NCBI GenBank assembly: GCA_003263845.1
Contig: JYJN01000088.1
Span: 1-38,950 of the forward strand
Direction of reading: 5' to 3'
DNA length: 38,950 bases
Origin: Vibrio aestivus
GTDB taxonomy: Bacteria > Pseudomonadota > Gammaproteobacteria > Enterobacterales > Vibrionaceae
Translations under genes and position numbers: made by a program
Notes under the pieces: generated by a model
What the model was told of the DNA's origin: nothing
Database searches by the model: none
Seen by the model: the letters and a program-made list of their open reading frames with translations, nothing else
Shown: in pieces, positions 1-10,046 of the stretch
Position numbering within the stretch: position 1 is the stretch's first letter
Layout of the letters: each line of letters starts with the position of its first letter

Positions 1-2190
1 CCGGTGAAATTACGCTAACAGCGGCTGGAGTCAATGCGTACACCAACGATTTTGAGTGGCTTGGTAACGAACACGATATCGTAGTAAGAGCTACCGAAGT
101 AGAAGGGCTAGAGGACGTTAAGTTCACCGACATCACAGTCAACCTCAACGAAGTGAATCTCGATGATAACGCGCCGATCTTCGAGGACGACGATGGCAAT
201 CCGGTTCATGACTACACCTTTGAGTATGAAGAGAACTCAAGTGTTGACGATGTGCTCGGTACCGTGACAGCAGTAGATGCTGACTTAGAGGACGTGACGT
301 ATAGCATTGAAACTAATGTTTACGCACCGGAAGATACTGAGAAAACCAAACCGCTTTTTGCAATCAATGCAATAACCGGTGCGATTACACTTACTGCAGA
401 CGGTGTGTTGGCGTTTACCAATGACTTCGAGTGGGAAAGGTAATGAACACGACATTATTGTTAGGGCGACGGAGGTTGATGGTCTCGGTGATGTGAAATA
501 TACCGATATCACCGTTAATCTTGATGAAATCAACTTAGATGACAATGCGCCAGAGTTTACTGAACCAGATGGCTACGAGTTCAGTTACTTTGAAAATAAT
601 GACGATGAGACGGTTCTAGGGCAGGTCTCTGCATCTGATGCGGACGGAGAAGAGGTAACATACAGTATTTCTACCAATATCTACACAGCTAGCGATGTAG
701 ACCAACTTAATCCACTATTTACGATTGATAGTGAAACAGGGGAGATCAGATTAACTGAAGCAGGCACGAATGCCTTTACCAATGACTTTGAAACACTTAA
801 TAACGTGCATAATTTGGTAGTGACGGCGACGGAGGTAGGAGATTTCGGAGGCGACCCTAAATCAACAAATGTGGATGTTGACCTAAGTGAACTTAACGTG
901 AATGAAGCACCAGACGCAGAAAGCTTTGAAGCTTACCTTCGAGATCCAGATTCACCGATTCCTATTGTTTTTGACTCGGAAGACTCAGAGTTTGACCATA
1001 TTTGGGATATAGATGAAGCCGTTCCTGGAAATAGTGAATCGGTTATGGTGATGATTACCTCACTTCCAACCCAAGGTACGCTTTATTACACGGACGAAGA
1101 AGGAGAAAGACGCGCACTTACGGTTGATGACCTCTATACTGGCGATGATACAGGCACAGCATTGGATCCAACCAAAATCGAGTATCAGCAAGATGAAGGG
1201 AATACATTTGAACTTGGTGGTATTCCAGAAGATCCCGATCTTGTAGAAGGTTTTTATAACTGGGGCTCTCCGGTTGGTGAATCAGGTACTTTACGTCAAG
1301 TCACCCTGGCAAACGGCGCTTCTATTCTCATTACTCTTATAGATAATAATCCGCAAGGTAATGGCAACGGCATATTTGGTCAGTACACTAGCCCAGAGAA
1401 TCACATCGGGTTTGGTTTGGCAGAAAACCACGGTAATGGGATGACACCAGGTGAAACAATTATCATTGATTTCTCAGAAAATCCATTAGAAGAGGTGACC
1501 TTCGGCATTGATGGGATGCAAGAGAATTTTGTCAATGGCTCAGATATCTTAGTGACCTACACCTATCAGGATGGTACTGAAGAAACGGTTACGTATAACA
1601 AGGATTCAGACCTTGGTTCTCAGCTGTTTTATGAGCAGTTCAGTCATTCTTCTGAAGACAACCCGATTGTTGGTATGTCAATGGAAGGCACCGGTGGTAA
1701 CTGGGTTCTACGCGATATATCTGGTGAAGAAGCGATTACTACAGATGATACTTTCAACTTTGTGGCAGTCGATGCTGGTGGCCTGACGAGTGATGAAGCT
1801 ACCGTGACAATTCCGCCATACATTGAACAAGCGGCAGCATTGGGCGATGAAACATTAGTTGGTACTGAAGATACCGATGCCTTCAAGTGGCTGCAAGCTA
1901 CGATGGATGGTGGAACCGATACCGTTGAAGATTTTACTCGCTTTGAGGACATCATTGACATTACCGATGTGCTTTCTGACGATGAAAATGTGGATATAGA
2001 TGATTTGCTTGCAGTCACATCAGCCTCAATTGATGGTGATGACATCGCATTAAATATCGTTACTGATGATGTAAGTCAAACGATTGTAATCGATGATGGT
2101 AAGACAATTTTTGCTGACTATATCGGCCCTGGAGATACGTTAGATGACATTAATCTGATGGCCGAAATTCTTAAAACAGATGCTGCGTAA
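1..2190 (+). CDS. Large type I secreted adhesin with cadherin-like repeats (3' end, one apparent frameshift)
   Basis: This is the C-terminal part of a very large, acidic, secreted surface protein; its start lies outside the window. Tandem cadherin-like repeats of about 125 residues are visible. Each has a GEI(T/R)LT strand, a (T/F)TNDFE segment, a VRATEV segment and a linker ending in LDDNAP (near bases 165 and 538) or the variant VNEAP (near 900). Asp/Glu richness fits Ca2+ binding. The last 110 residues, from about 1850 ([13 protein letters not shown], then [10 protein letters not shown]), look like the T1SS C-terminal targeting domain of LapA/BapA/VCA0849-type agglutinins, so export by an ABC type I system is inferred. 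The frame breaks at 436-438, where one extra A in GGGAAAGG turns the expected EWEGNEHD into a stop; removing it restores the repeat. A role in adhesion or biofilm is family-based inference. The natural stop is at 2188-2190. Confidence 0.88.
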
Positions 2191-2212
2191 GTTGCTACGG
2201 CAGCTCTGACAG

Positions 2213-2241
2213 AAGGCTAACCGCTTGGTTAGCCTTTTTTA
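2213..2241 (+). terminator. Rho-independent terminator of the adhesin gene
   Basis: A perfect 10-bp stem, AAGGCTAACC / GGTTAGCCTT, with a GCTT loop is followed by a run of T. It lies 23 bases after the adhesin stop codon. Confidence 0.95.
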
Positions 2242-2309
2242 TTTACAACTTACTAAGTAAAAACAGTTGCCAGAGTCTTTAAAATTATGATATTTTCGCG
2301 CGCAATCTC

Positions 2310-2560
2310 GGACGTTGAACTATTTTCACAACAAAATAAAGTTCACGACATTCTGGGGGAGACGCGCAGTGACCATTCGAGCTGATTGTGACATTGCGTA
2401 GGGTAGGTATCGGCAAAGCATTTGTTGATAGACGGGATACTAATGACGCAGGTAGCGAATTGCGAATGGGAAACCCAACAGTGAACACAGTAACTATACA
2501 AACTAAAATCAGCAATATTCTTCCAAAGTGTCCAGTTCTGCAGGACAGCAGCATCACTGA
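2310..2560 (+). ncRNA. Structured 5' leader of the norspermidine genes, probable DABA-DC-AT RNA motif
   Basis: The 480-base stretch between the adhesin terminator and the diaminobutyrate gene has no convincing protein gene but strong pairing potential. I see a hairpin TGAACT-ATTTT / AAAAT-aa-AGTTCA (2316-2345). I also see a nested set: CCATTCG (2373-2379) with CGAATGG (2463-2469), TGCGT (2395-2399) with ACGCA (2446-2450), and GTATC (2407-2411) with GATAC (2436-2440). A small hairpin TGTCC/GGACA lies near 2529-2547. A conserved RNA called DABA-DC-AT has been predicted by comparative genomics in Vibrio, upstream of exactly this kind of gene. The assignment rests on position and structure, because I could not align it to a covariance model. 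A cis-regulatory role (riboswitch or other switch) is inference. Confidence 0.65.
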
Positions 2561-2652
2561 ACCTTGAATTAGGCTTCCTTTTTCTTAGTCATCAAACTTG
2601 AATGACGGCTTTGTCGCGTCCATACCGCGTCAGTGCACCCCAAATTTACAGC

Positions 2653-2687
2653 TTTTAGGCTTTCGTACGCCTAAAAATTGAATTTTA
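2653..2687 (+). promoter_or_regulatory. Hairpin just upstream of the DABA gene, possible attenuator
   Basis: TTTTAGGC (2653-2660) pairs with GCCTAAAA (2669-2676), giving an 8-bp stem with an 8-base loop, followed by an A/T-rich stretch with one TTTT at 2684-2687. It lies about 40 bases before the start codon and after the structured leader, where an expression platform would sit. The U tract is weak, so it may be a pause site or weak terminator rather than a full one. Confidence 0.4.
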
Positions 2688-2717
2688 TTCCACATATTTG
2701 TTAGGGAATTTCCCCGT

Positions 2718-5626
2718 ATGAGCACAGCTTTTGAAGTCGATAGCCTTGCTATTGCAACCAGTATTTCTTCGCAGGTCCCAATCGTGGAAGGGATCTACGA
2801 CTTAACGCCAGACCAAATTCTTCTTGATCAGGCAGAACATGAATCGGAAGTGCGTTCTTACCCTCGTCGATTGCCAATCGCCATCAAACAGGCTTATGGT
2901 GCGATTGTTGAAGATACTCGTGGTCAGGTCTTCCTTGATTGCCTAGCGGGCGCAGGTACTTTGGTTTTGGGTTACAACCATCCAGAAATAAACCAAGCAC
3001 TGAAAGACCAGTTGGACTCCGGTCTTCCATACCAAACGTTAGATATTACAACGGAAGCAAAAGCGAACTTCATTCGCCAAGTGAAAGCTTTCTTGCCTGA
3101 AGAGTTTGCTAAAGACTCTGCGATTCAATTCTGCGGCCCATCGGGTGCCGACGCGGTCGAAGCTGCTATCAAACTGGCTAAGCAAACAACGGGTCGCAAT
3201 ACCATGTTTGCCTTCCGTGGTGCTTACCATGGTATGACAAACGGTACGATGGGCATGATGGGCAACCTCGGCACAAAAGAGCGCCGCACGGGCCTTATGT
3301 CTGACGTTCATTTTATGCCATTCCCATACAGCTTACGTTGCCCGTTTGGCCTTGGTGGGGAAGAAGGTGCTAAAGCGAACATCCGATATATTGAACGTCT
3401 CCTGAATGATGATGAAGCGGGCATTATGAAGCCAGCAGCGATCATTTTAGAGCCAGTTCAAGGTGAGGGTGGCGTTATCCCAGCTCCAGCTCAGTGGCTA
3501 CGCGAGATTCGCCGTATCTGTGATGAGCATGGCATCTTGCTAATCCTTGACGAGATTCAATGTGGTGTAGGTAAAACCGGTTACCGTTTCGCATTTGAAG
3601 AAGCGGGCATTAGCCAGATATTCTTTGTCTATCTAAGGCAATCGGTGGCGGTATGCCAATGTCGATTTTGGTCTTCAACAAGAAAGTCGATACTTGGCGT
3701 CCAGGTGAGCACACAGGTACGTTCCGTGGTAACCAATTAGCGATGGTATCAGGTGCAAAAGCATTAGAAATCATTGAGCGTGACAACCTTGTTGAGCATG
3801 CCAATATCGCAGGTCAGTACCTACGCTTAGGTCTTGAAAACATCCAAAAACGCGTTAACTGTATTGCGGAAGTTCGCGGTAAAGGCTTGATGTTGGGTGT
3901 TGAAATCAAAAAGCCGAACGGTGAGCTAAATAAATTTGGTGAGCCCGCTTCTGATGGTGAGCTGACCCTAAAGATCCAACGCGCAGCGCTTGAGCGCGGC
4001 CTTATGGTTGAAAAGGGTGGCCGTGATGGTTCTGTCATTCGCTTCCTGCCGCCAATTATTATCTCATTTGAACAGATCGACTTTGCGCTTCGCACACTTG
4101 AAGCTGCGATGCTTGCGGCGGGTGCTGAACTTATTCAAAACGAAGAGATGCCAAATCAAACTGAGTGGAAAAAGCACTTCATTCACACTGGCAAAACAGG
4201 TGCCGATGAGTTTGCTTCTGTGATGAATCACACCACCAGCGTTATGAAAGAGATATTTGAGAAAGTGGACAAGCCATATTCTGGTTTAGATCCAAAAGTG
4301 CTTGAAGAGCAGATCAACGCTGTAAACCTTGATTCATCTGACAAAAGCCTGAAAGAGGTGATTTCGAGCACGACGGACCTGGTGGCTAAGAATGCTATTT
4401 TTACTCAGCACCCTAACTGTATTGCTCATCTTCATACTCCACCGTTGATGCCGTCAGTTGCGGCAGAAGCGATGATTGGTGCACTGAACCAATCTATGGA
4501 CTCTTGGGACCAAGCTTCATCAGCAACGTATGTCGAGCAAAAAGTGGTGAACTGGTTGTGCGATAAATACGAGCTTGGCGCGAAATCCGACGGCATCATG
4601 ACTAGTGGTGGTACGCAGAGCAACCAAATGGGTTTGCTGCTAGCACGCGACTGGATTGCCGATAAGTTATCAGGCCACTCGATTCAAAAACTTGGTCTTC
4701 CAGATTACGCCGATAAACTTCGAATCGTTTGCTCTGAAAACGCGCATTTTACGGTTCAAAAATCAGCATCATGGATGGGCCTTGGCGAGAAAGCGGTACT
4801 TTCAGTGCCTGCAAATATCGATGGCACCATGAAAGCAGAACAAGTTGAGCAAGTCGTTGCCGATGCGAAGGCGCAAGGTTTGATTCCATTTGCTATCGTT
4901 GGTACTGCGGGCACGACTGACCACGGCGCGATTGATGATCTTAATATCATTGCTGATGTCGCGAGCAAGCACGAGTTATGGATGCACGTTGACAGCGCTT
5001 ACGGTGGTGCACTGATTTTGAGCGGTTCAAAAGGCCGACTAAGCGGTATTGAGCGTGCTGAATCAGTCAGTGTGGATTTCCATAAGCTCTTCTTCCAAAC
5101 GATCAGCTGCGGTGGGCTGCTTGTTAATGACAAGGCTAACTTTAAGTTCCTACTGCATCATGCAGATTACTTAAACCGTGAGCACGACGAGCTACCAAAC
5201 TTGGTTGATAAGTCTATCGCAACCACCAAGCGTTTCGATGCGTTGAAAGTCTTTATGACCATGCAGAGCGTTGGCCCGAAAGCGCTGGGGGATATGTACG
5301 ATCATCTTTTAGAGCAAACTCAGCAAGTGGCTGATTTGGTGGATGCATCTGCAGGTTTTGAGCTGTTGGCTCGCCCAGCACTTTCAACGGTACTTTTCCG
5401 CGCGACATTAGGCGATGCGGCAAGCTTCGACAAGCTCAATCAAAAAGTTCGAATAGAAGCTCTAGTACGCGGTATCGCGGTGCTAGGCGAAACAGTGATC
5501 GATGGTAAATCAGCACTGAAATTTACGATTTTAAATCCGACTCTTTCTATGAAAGATTTCGAAAAACTATTGAATGATATCAAGCAGCTTGCAATAGAAG
5601 TGGCTGATAACAACACAAACAAATAA
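2718..5626 (+). CDS. Fused L-2,4-diaminobutyrate:2-oxoglutarate 4-aminotransferase / L-2,4-diaminobutyrate decarboxylase (one apparent frameshift)
   Basis: This bifunctional PLP protein makes 1,3-diaminopropane from aspartate semialdehyde via L-2,4-diaminobutyrate, the first two steps of Vibrio norspermidine synthesis. The N-terminal half (about residues 1-465) is a class III aminotransferase, with GPSGADAVEAA, the LILDEIQCGVG segment and SKAIGGG, whose Lys near 307 should bind PLP. The C-terminal half is a group II decarboxylase, with TSGGTQSN, HVDSAYGG and DFHKLFF, Lys near 790 being the PLP lysine. Restored length is about 969 residues, as for the fused Vibrio proteins. The break is at 3614-3615: one missing C changes ISPDILCLSKAIGG into an out-of-frame tail. 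AGGGA upstream of ATG 2718 is the likely ribosome binding site. The dehydrogenase gene follows after 13 bases, so they are co-transcribed. Expression is probably controlled by the structured leader. Confidence 0.95.
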
Positions 5627-5639
5627 GGTAAGCGAAACT

Positions 5640-6883
5640 ATGGCAGTTTTACAAATTGGTGCTGGCGGCGTTGGCTGGGTAGTGGCACACAAAGCGGCGC
5701 AAAACAACGATGTTCTGGGTGATATCACGATTGCATCACGCACAGTGAGCAAGTGTGAAAAAATCATCGAGTCGATTCAGAAGAAAAACAATCTGAAAGA
5801 TGCATCGAAGAAGTTAGAAGCTCGCGCTGTAAACGCAGACGATGTAGAAGCTCTAGTCGCGCTTATCAATGAAGTGAAGCCAGATCTTGTCATTAATGCT
5901 GGCCCTCCGTGGGTTAACATGACCATCATGGAAGCGTGTTACCAAGCGAAGGTAAACTACCTAGATACATCTGTAGCGGTTGACCTTTGTTCAGAAGGCC
6001 AACAAGTGCCACAAGCTTATGACTGGCAGTGGGGCTACCGTGAAAAGTTTGCTGAAGCAGGCATCACAGGCATCCTGGGCGCAGGTTTTGATCCAGGCGT
6101 AGTGTCGGTATTCGCAGCATATGCGGTTAAACATCTATTTGATGAGATTGATACCATCGATGTAATGGATGTGAACGCAGGCGACCACGGTAAGAAGTTC
6201 GCGACTAACTTCGATCCAGAAACCAACATGCTGGAGATCCAAGGCGACTCATTCTACTGGGAAAACGAAGAGTGGAAACAAGTTCCGTGTCACTCACGTA
6301 TGCTTGAGTTTGATTTCCCACTAGTGGGTAGCCACAAAGTATACTCAATGGCGCACGATGAAGTTCGTTCAATGCAAGAGTTCATCCCTGCAAAACGTAT
6401 TGAGTTTTGGATGGGCTTTGGTGACGCTTACTTGAACTACTTCAACTGTATGCGTGACATTGGTCTCTTGAGCCAGATCCGTTAACACTGCATGATGGCA
6501 CGGTTGTTCAGCCTCTACACGTACTGAAAGCACTACTACCTGACCCAACTTCTCTTGCACCAGGTTATACAGGTAAAACATGTATCGGTACTTGGGTTCA
6601 AGGTAAGAAAGACGGTATCGAGCGCAGCGTATTCATCTACAACAATGCAGACCACGAAGTGGCTTACGAAGATGTAGAGCACCAAGCGATTTCTTACACC
6701 ACTGGCGTTCCAGCTATTACAGCTGCGCTTCAGTTCTTCCGCGGCGAATGGGCAGATAAAGGTGTGTTCAACATGGAACAGCTAAACCCAGATCCGTTCT
6801 TGGAAACGATGCCGAGCATTGGTCTAGATTGGCACGTACAAGAGCTTGAGCCAGGTCAGCCAATCATCCATAAATTGAAATAA
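5640..6883 (+). CDS. Carboxynorspermidine dehydrogenase (carboxynorspermidine synthase; one apparent frameshift)
   Basis: This saccharopine-dehydrogenase-like enzyme reductively condenses 1,3-diaminopropane with aspartate semialdehyde, using NAD(P)H, to form carboxynorspermidine. The N-terminal QIGAGGVGW (residues 5-13) is the Rossmann GxGGVG dinucleotide-binding loop. INAGPPWVN near residue 90 and the GAGFDPGV segment near 148 are typical of the family. Restored length is about 414 residues. The frame is lost at 6475-6476: AGCCAGATCC should be AGCCAGGATCC, and adding one G gives LLSQDPLTLHDG and reads through to the stop at 6881-6883. The start ATG has AAGGTAAG upstream. It sits between the DABA fusion gene and nspC, the order found in other vibrios. 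Confidence 0.94.
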
Positions 6884-6914
6884 GCGTTTATCGACTCTTA
6901 GTTCACTATGATTT

Positions 6915-6953
6915 AAGCCGATGCAAGTGCGTCGGCTTTGTTCGATTTTTAAG
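6915..6953 (+). terminator. Terminator-like hairpin between the dehydrogenase gene and nspC
   Basis: AAGCCGATGC / GCGTCGGCTT (6915-6938, loop AAGT, one G-T pair) is followed by TGTTCGATTTTT. It looks like a partial rho-independent terminator inside the operon and could lower nspC expression relative to the upstream genes or stabilise the upstream mRNA. Confidence 0.6.
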
Positions 6954-6967
6954 ATGAAGATTTTTTC

Positions 6968-8131
6968 ATGCAAAACAGCAATATTCATATCAGTAAGACT
7001 CGAAACAGCGAACTGAAAACACCTTACTTCATGATCAATGAAGATAAGCTGATCGCTAACTTAGAGAAAGCGAAATACTTGAAAGAGATTTCAGGTGTGA
7101 AGTTAGTCTTGGCATTGAAGTGCTTTTCGACATGGGGCGTGTTCGACATCATAAAGCCTTATCTTGACGGCACAACAAGTTCGGGGCCGTTCGAAGTCAA
7201 GCTCGGCCATGAAACATTCGGTGGCGAAACTCACGCTTACAGTGTCGGTTACAGCGAAGATGACGTGAGAGAAGTGGCAGACATCTGCGATAAGATGATC
7301 TTCAACTCTCAATCGCAGCTTGCGGCCTATCGTCATATTGTTGAAGGTAAAGCGTCACTCGGTTTACGAGTAAACCCAGGTGTCAGTTACGCAGGCCAAG
7401 ACTTGGCAAACCCTGCTCGTCAGTTCTCGCGCTTAGGTGTACAAGCCGATCATATCAAGCCCGAAGTATTCGAGTCGGTCGATGGCGTAATGTTCCACAT
7501 GAACTGTGAAAACAAAGACGTGGATGCATTTATTGGATTGCTTGATTCTATTTCAGAACAGTTTGGTGAGTACTTAAACGAGCTAGATTGGGTGAGCTTA
7601 GGTGGCGGCGTTTTCTTTACCTGGCCAGGCTACGACATCGACAAGTTAGGAACTGCTCTAAAGGTTTTCTCTGAGAAACATGGCGTTCAGCTTTACCTCG
7701 AACCCGGTGAAGCGATCATCACGAAAACGACGGATTTAGTGGTGACTGTGGTTGATATCGTTGAGAATGTAAAAACAACGGCGATTGTCGATTCGGCGAC
7801 AGAAGCGCATCGTTTAGATACGTTAATCTATAATGAACCGGCTTCTATCTTAGAAGCATCTGAAAACGGTAAGCATGACTATGTGATTGGTTCTTGCTCG
7901 TGCCTTGCGGGCGACCAGTTCTGTGAAGCTAGCTTTGATCAGCCATTGGAAATTGGTCAACGTCTACACATTATGGACAGTGCAGGCTACACCATGGTGA
8001 AGCTGAATTGGTTTAATGGACTTCGTATGCCATCTATCTATTGCGAGCGCAGCAGTGGCGAAGTAGAAAAGCTCAACGAGTTTGATTACAGCGATTTCAA
8101 ACGCTCACTGTCTCAGTGGTCAGTGAGTTAA
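6968..8131 (+). CDS. nspC: Carboxynorspermidine decarboxylase
   Basis: NspC is a fold-III (alanine racemase-like) PLP decarboxylase that converts carboxynorspermidine to norspermidine, the last step of the pathway. In V. cholerae nspC is required for normal biofilm. LVLALKCFS contains the PLP lysine (Lys51). [23 protein letters not shown] and YLEPGEA are the expected barrel motifs. [13 protein letters not shown] carries the Cys-x2-x-Asp pair that completes the active site across the dimer. At 387 residues it has the family length, with no break. ATG 6968 is preceded only by a weak AAGATGAAG. It lies 84 bases after the dehydrogenase gene with a terminator-like hairpin between, so partial read-through is the likely expression mode. 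Confidence 0.96.
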   Translation: MQNSNIHISKTRNSELKTPYFMINEDKLIANLEKAKYLKEISGVKLVLALKCFSTWGVFDIIKPYLDGTTSSGPFEVKLGHETFGGETHAYSVGYSEDDVREVADICDKMIFNSQSQLAAYRHIVEGKASLGLRVNPGVSYAGQDLANPARQFSRLGVQADHIKPEVFESVDGVMFHMNCENKDVDAFIGLLDSISEQFGEYLNELDWVSLGGGVFFTWPGYDIDKLGTALKVFSEKHGVQLYLEPGEAIITKTTDLVVTVVDIVENVKTTAIVDSATEAHRLDTLIYNEPASILEASENGKHDYVIGSCSCLAGDQFCEASFDQPLEIGQRLHIMDSAGYTMVKLNWFNGLRMPSIYCERSSGEVEKLNEFDYSDFKRSLSQWSVS

Positions 8132-8177
8132 TAGTCGAGTGGTTAATTAAGCTATTGTCTCGACTTGATTCGAATTA

Positions 8178-8216
8178 AAAAGCCCGCTCAGTGAACGACA
8201 CTGAGCGGGCTTTTTG
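8178..8216. terminator. Strong bidirectional terminator between nspC and the ACT-domain gene
   Basis: A perfect 13-bp stem AGCCCGCTCAGTG / CACTGAGCGGGCT has a 5-base loop, with A runs before it and T runs after, so it works on both strands. A second inverted repeat, AGTCGAG / CTCGACT (8133-8165), lies just before it. Confidence 0.95.
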
Positions 8217-8231
8217 TTGCTAGAAATTGGT

Positions 8232-8743
8232 CTACGCTTCAACGACGACGCGAGTATCCTCACTCAAAGCTTCTAGCTCGTCTGCTACGTCTTCAATACT
8301 GACTTTACTTGGTAGCTTTACTGCCATATTGGCTGTAAATAGCTAGAACCCAAGCCACCACCACCGGCAATGAATACGCGCTGACAGTCCATATCCAGAA
8401 TATGAATGCCTTGACCGTCGAGTACGTGTGTAATTTCATTCACGATGCCAGATCGGTCATTCGAGTCAAGGCGCAACTGGTAGATAGTATCGGTTGCATG
8501 GCTGAATGGGTCAGTGTCGACGATTTGCACAAGTAACTCGGGATGGTTATGGAATGCTCGCTTCACGACCTCTACATTCTGTTTGGGAAGCTCTACCTTG
8601 ATAACTGCAGCCACTTGGTTTTCAATAAAGTTCACTTTACTGATTAACCATTTGCCTTCATTTTCGTGAGTGATAGCAGCAAGCTTTTTGATCGTTGCTG
8701 GAGTCGCCTTACCAACAAAGTTAACAATGAATGTACTATTCAT
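8232..8743 (-). CDS. ACT-domain protein of the glycine cleavage repressor (GcvR-like) family (one apparent frameshift)
   Basis: The protein is about 170 residues with two ACT-like regulatory domains: one from MNSTFIVNFVGKATP, the second from IYQLRLDSNDRSGIVNE, a typical ACT ligand-loop sequence. GcvR-type proteins usually act by binding partners or small ligands such as amino acids rather than DNA directly, so a regulatory role is inferred from family. ATG 8743 is chosen because GGAGG lies about 9 bases upstream and similarity begins here. The frame breaks near 8337-8339, where one base is missing in a T run on the coding strand. Restoring it replaces a premature stop by YFTANMAVKLPSKVSIEDVA and ends at the stop at 8232-8234. 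It converges with nspC across the strong terminator. Confidence 0.85.
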
Positions 8744-8889
8744 AATTGGGCCTCCAAAGCGCAAGTAGAACAAGTAGTTACATGAATGCTTATCTTCAGT
8801 TTAGAAGTTAGTGGCTAGGATGGTTTGACGAGTGTCAATTTTTAGAGCTGTCGCGGGTTTGTGTTGCAATAATTGTTGCATAAGGCACA

Positions 8890-8917
8890 AAAAAAGCGGC
8901 AATTGAATGCCGCTTTC
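8890..8917 (-). terminator. Terminator of the DUF3943 gene
   Basis: AAAGCGGCA / TGCCGCTTT forms a 9-bp stem. Read on the minus strand it is followed by seven T, and it starts 19 bases after the stop of the DUF3943 gene. Confidence 0.9.
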
Positions 8918-8935
8918 TCATAAATAACTTATTGG

Positions 8936-9844
8936 CTAGAAACCAATTTTTAGTTCAACACCGTAGAACTGCCTATCGTAGGACGCACCGGCGTCCATAG
9001 CAAAACTCGCCGCTTCATAATTACCGAACCATGGCGAATTATTAAATTGGAGTTCGGCACTGCCACCCCATGCATCAGTAACCCAACCATGGATATGTCC
9101 AACAGGGTTGAGGAAGAATAAAGAGACATCACCCATCCGCTTTGAGCCCATGACTTCACCGCCCGATGCAATGATTTCTTGTTCGGTTTCGAACATGACT
9201 TCACCGACAACTGCACCAAAGAATGGTGTGATGAACAAGTCCTGCCAAGAAGGAACTTCTGCGAAAGCTTCTACACCGTATTCCCAGAAGAAGGTCGACA
9301 TAGTTGCCGAGTATAAGAAGGATTCGAACTCGTTAAATCCAGCGTGACGAGCGGCTGTATAGTAGACACCGCCAAAGTATGGGTGCATGACGTAGTTTAG
9401 AAAGTGCTCATCGCGGTCCCAAACTGGACCTGCTTTCACGTTGTCTACCCACTTGCTGCCCAGTTTACTCAAGTCGCGAGACTCTTCGTCCCACTTGGTA
9501 ATTGACTCTGGTAACAAGGTCATTAAGCCAACCGTGGCAACACTCAAACCTAAAATAGTATAGGTTTGCCCCATTAGGTAGTCCCAGTCTTTACCATCTT
9601 GTACTTGCAGATACTTGGGAAGTTCTGGGTCTGCAATTGTTAATTCTGGTTCTTGTAAATAGACGGCATAGCGATTGCTAGGTGACTCTAATGTTGGCTG
9701 TTTTGAGTAGCGATGGCTGTCTTGGAAAAAGTAGTCTTTATGATTATCTACCGTGTAACTGAACTCAATGTGTTTTACTGAGTCATAACTTGAGGCATTA
9801 GCACACGCAGAAAATGACAACATCATGGCAGCTATGTTTTTCAT
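8936..9844 (-). CDS. DUF3943 family envelope protein
   Basis: This is a protein of about 302 residues and unknown function. ATG 9844 is preferred over an upstream GTG at 9892 because it begins a plausible signal peptide (MKNIAAMMLSFSACANA, AxA-type cleavage) and has GGAG upstream. The central part has hydrophobic stretches (YTILGLSVATVGLMTLLP) and the motif-like segment HPYFGGVYYTAARHAGFNEF, then FLYSATMSTFFWEYGVEAFAE, which resemble DUF3943. The C-terminus ends in alternating aromatic/hydrophobic residues (YDRQFYGVELKIGF), as in outer-membrane beta strands. An outer-membrane-associated location is therefore inferred. It is monocistronic and divergent from the CinA-like gene. Confidence 0.72.
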   Translation of the reverse strand: MKNIAAMMLSFSACANASSYDSVKHIEFSYTVDNHKDYFFQDSHRYSKQPTLESPSNRYAVYLQEPELTIADPELPKYLQVQDGKDWDYLMGQTYTILGLSVATVGLMTLLPESITKWDEESRDLSKLGSKWVDNVKAGPVWDRDEHFLNYVMHPYFGGVYYTAARHAGFNEFESFLYSATMSTFFWEYGVEAFAEVPSWQDLFITPFFGAVVGEVMFETEQEIIASGGEVMGSKRMGDVSLFFLNPVGHIHGWVTDAWGGSAELQFNNSPWFGNYEAASFAMDAGASYDRQFYGVELKIGF

Positions 9845-10046
9845 AGACACGGACAGCTCCAAAATTTGAGAAATTTTAATGATCAGATTCACAATTATCT
9901 AATAAAGTCAGAAGAATAGAAACTGCAAATTGTGTTATCTGGGAAACTAAACCAAAAAGATGTGCTTTACCGACAAATATTACACATCTATTTCATAAAT
10001 TGATTATAAGTGCTTGAATGCAACAAGCACGTGAGGAAAGTATAGT

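Noticed and set aside
1..910. Direct repeats that might suggest a CRISPR or satellite array
   Set aside because: The repeats are about 370 bases, in frame, and encode cadherin-like domains.
1644..2045. 133-codon minus-strand frame inside the adhesin gene
   Set aside because: It is an antisense shadow of acidic, Ser/Asp-biased coding sequence, with no ribosome binding site.
2395..2480. Possible c-di-GMP (GEMM) riboswitch, because of an AGGTAGCG-like stretch
   Set aside because: The other conserved GEMM parts (the GGGACGCAAAGCC-type segment and the tetraloop receptor arrangement) are missing. Position and gene context fit the DABA-DC-AT motif better.
2704..2714. GGGAATTTCCC palindrome over the ribosome binding site of the DABA gene
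   Set aside because: As a hairpin the loop would be too small for a full stem; only three pairs could form, too weak to claim regulation.
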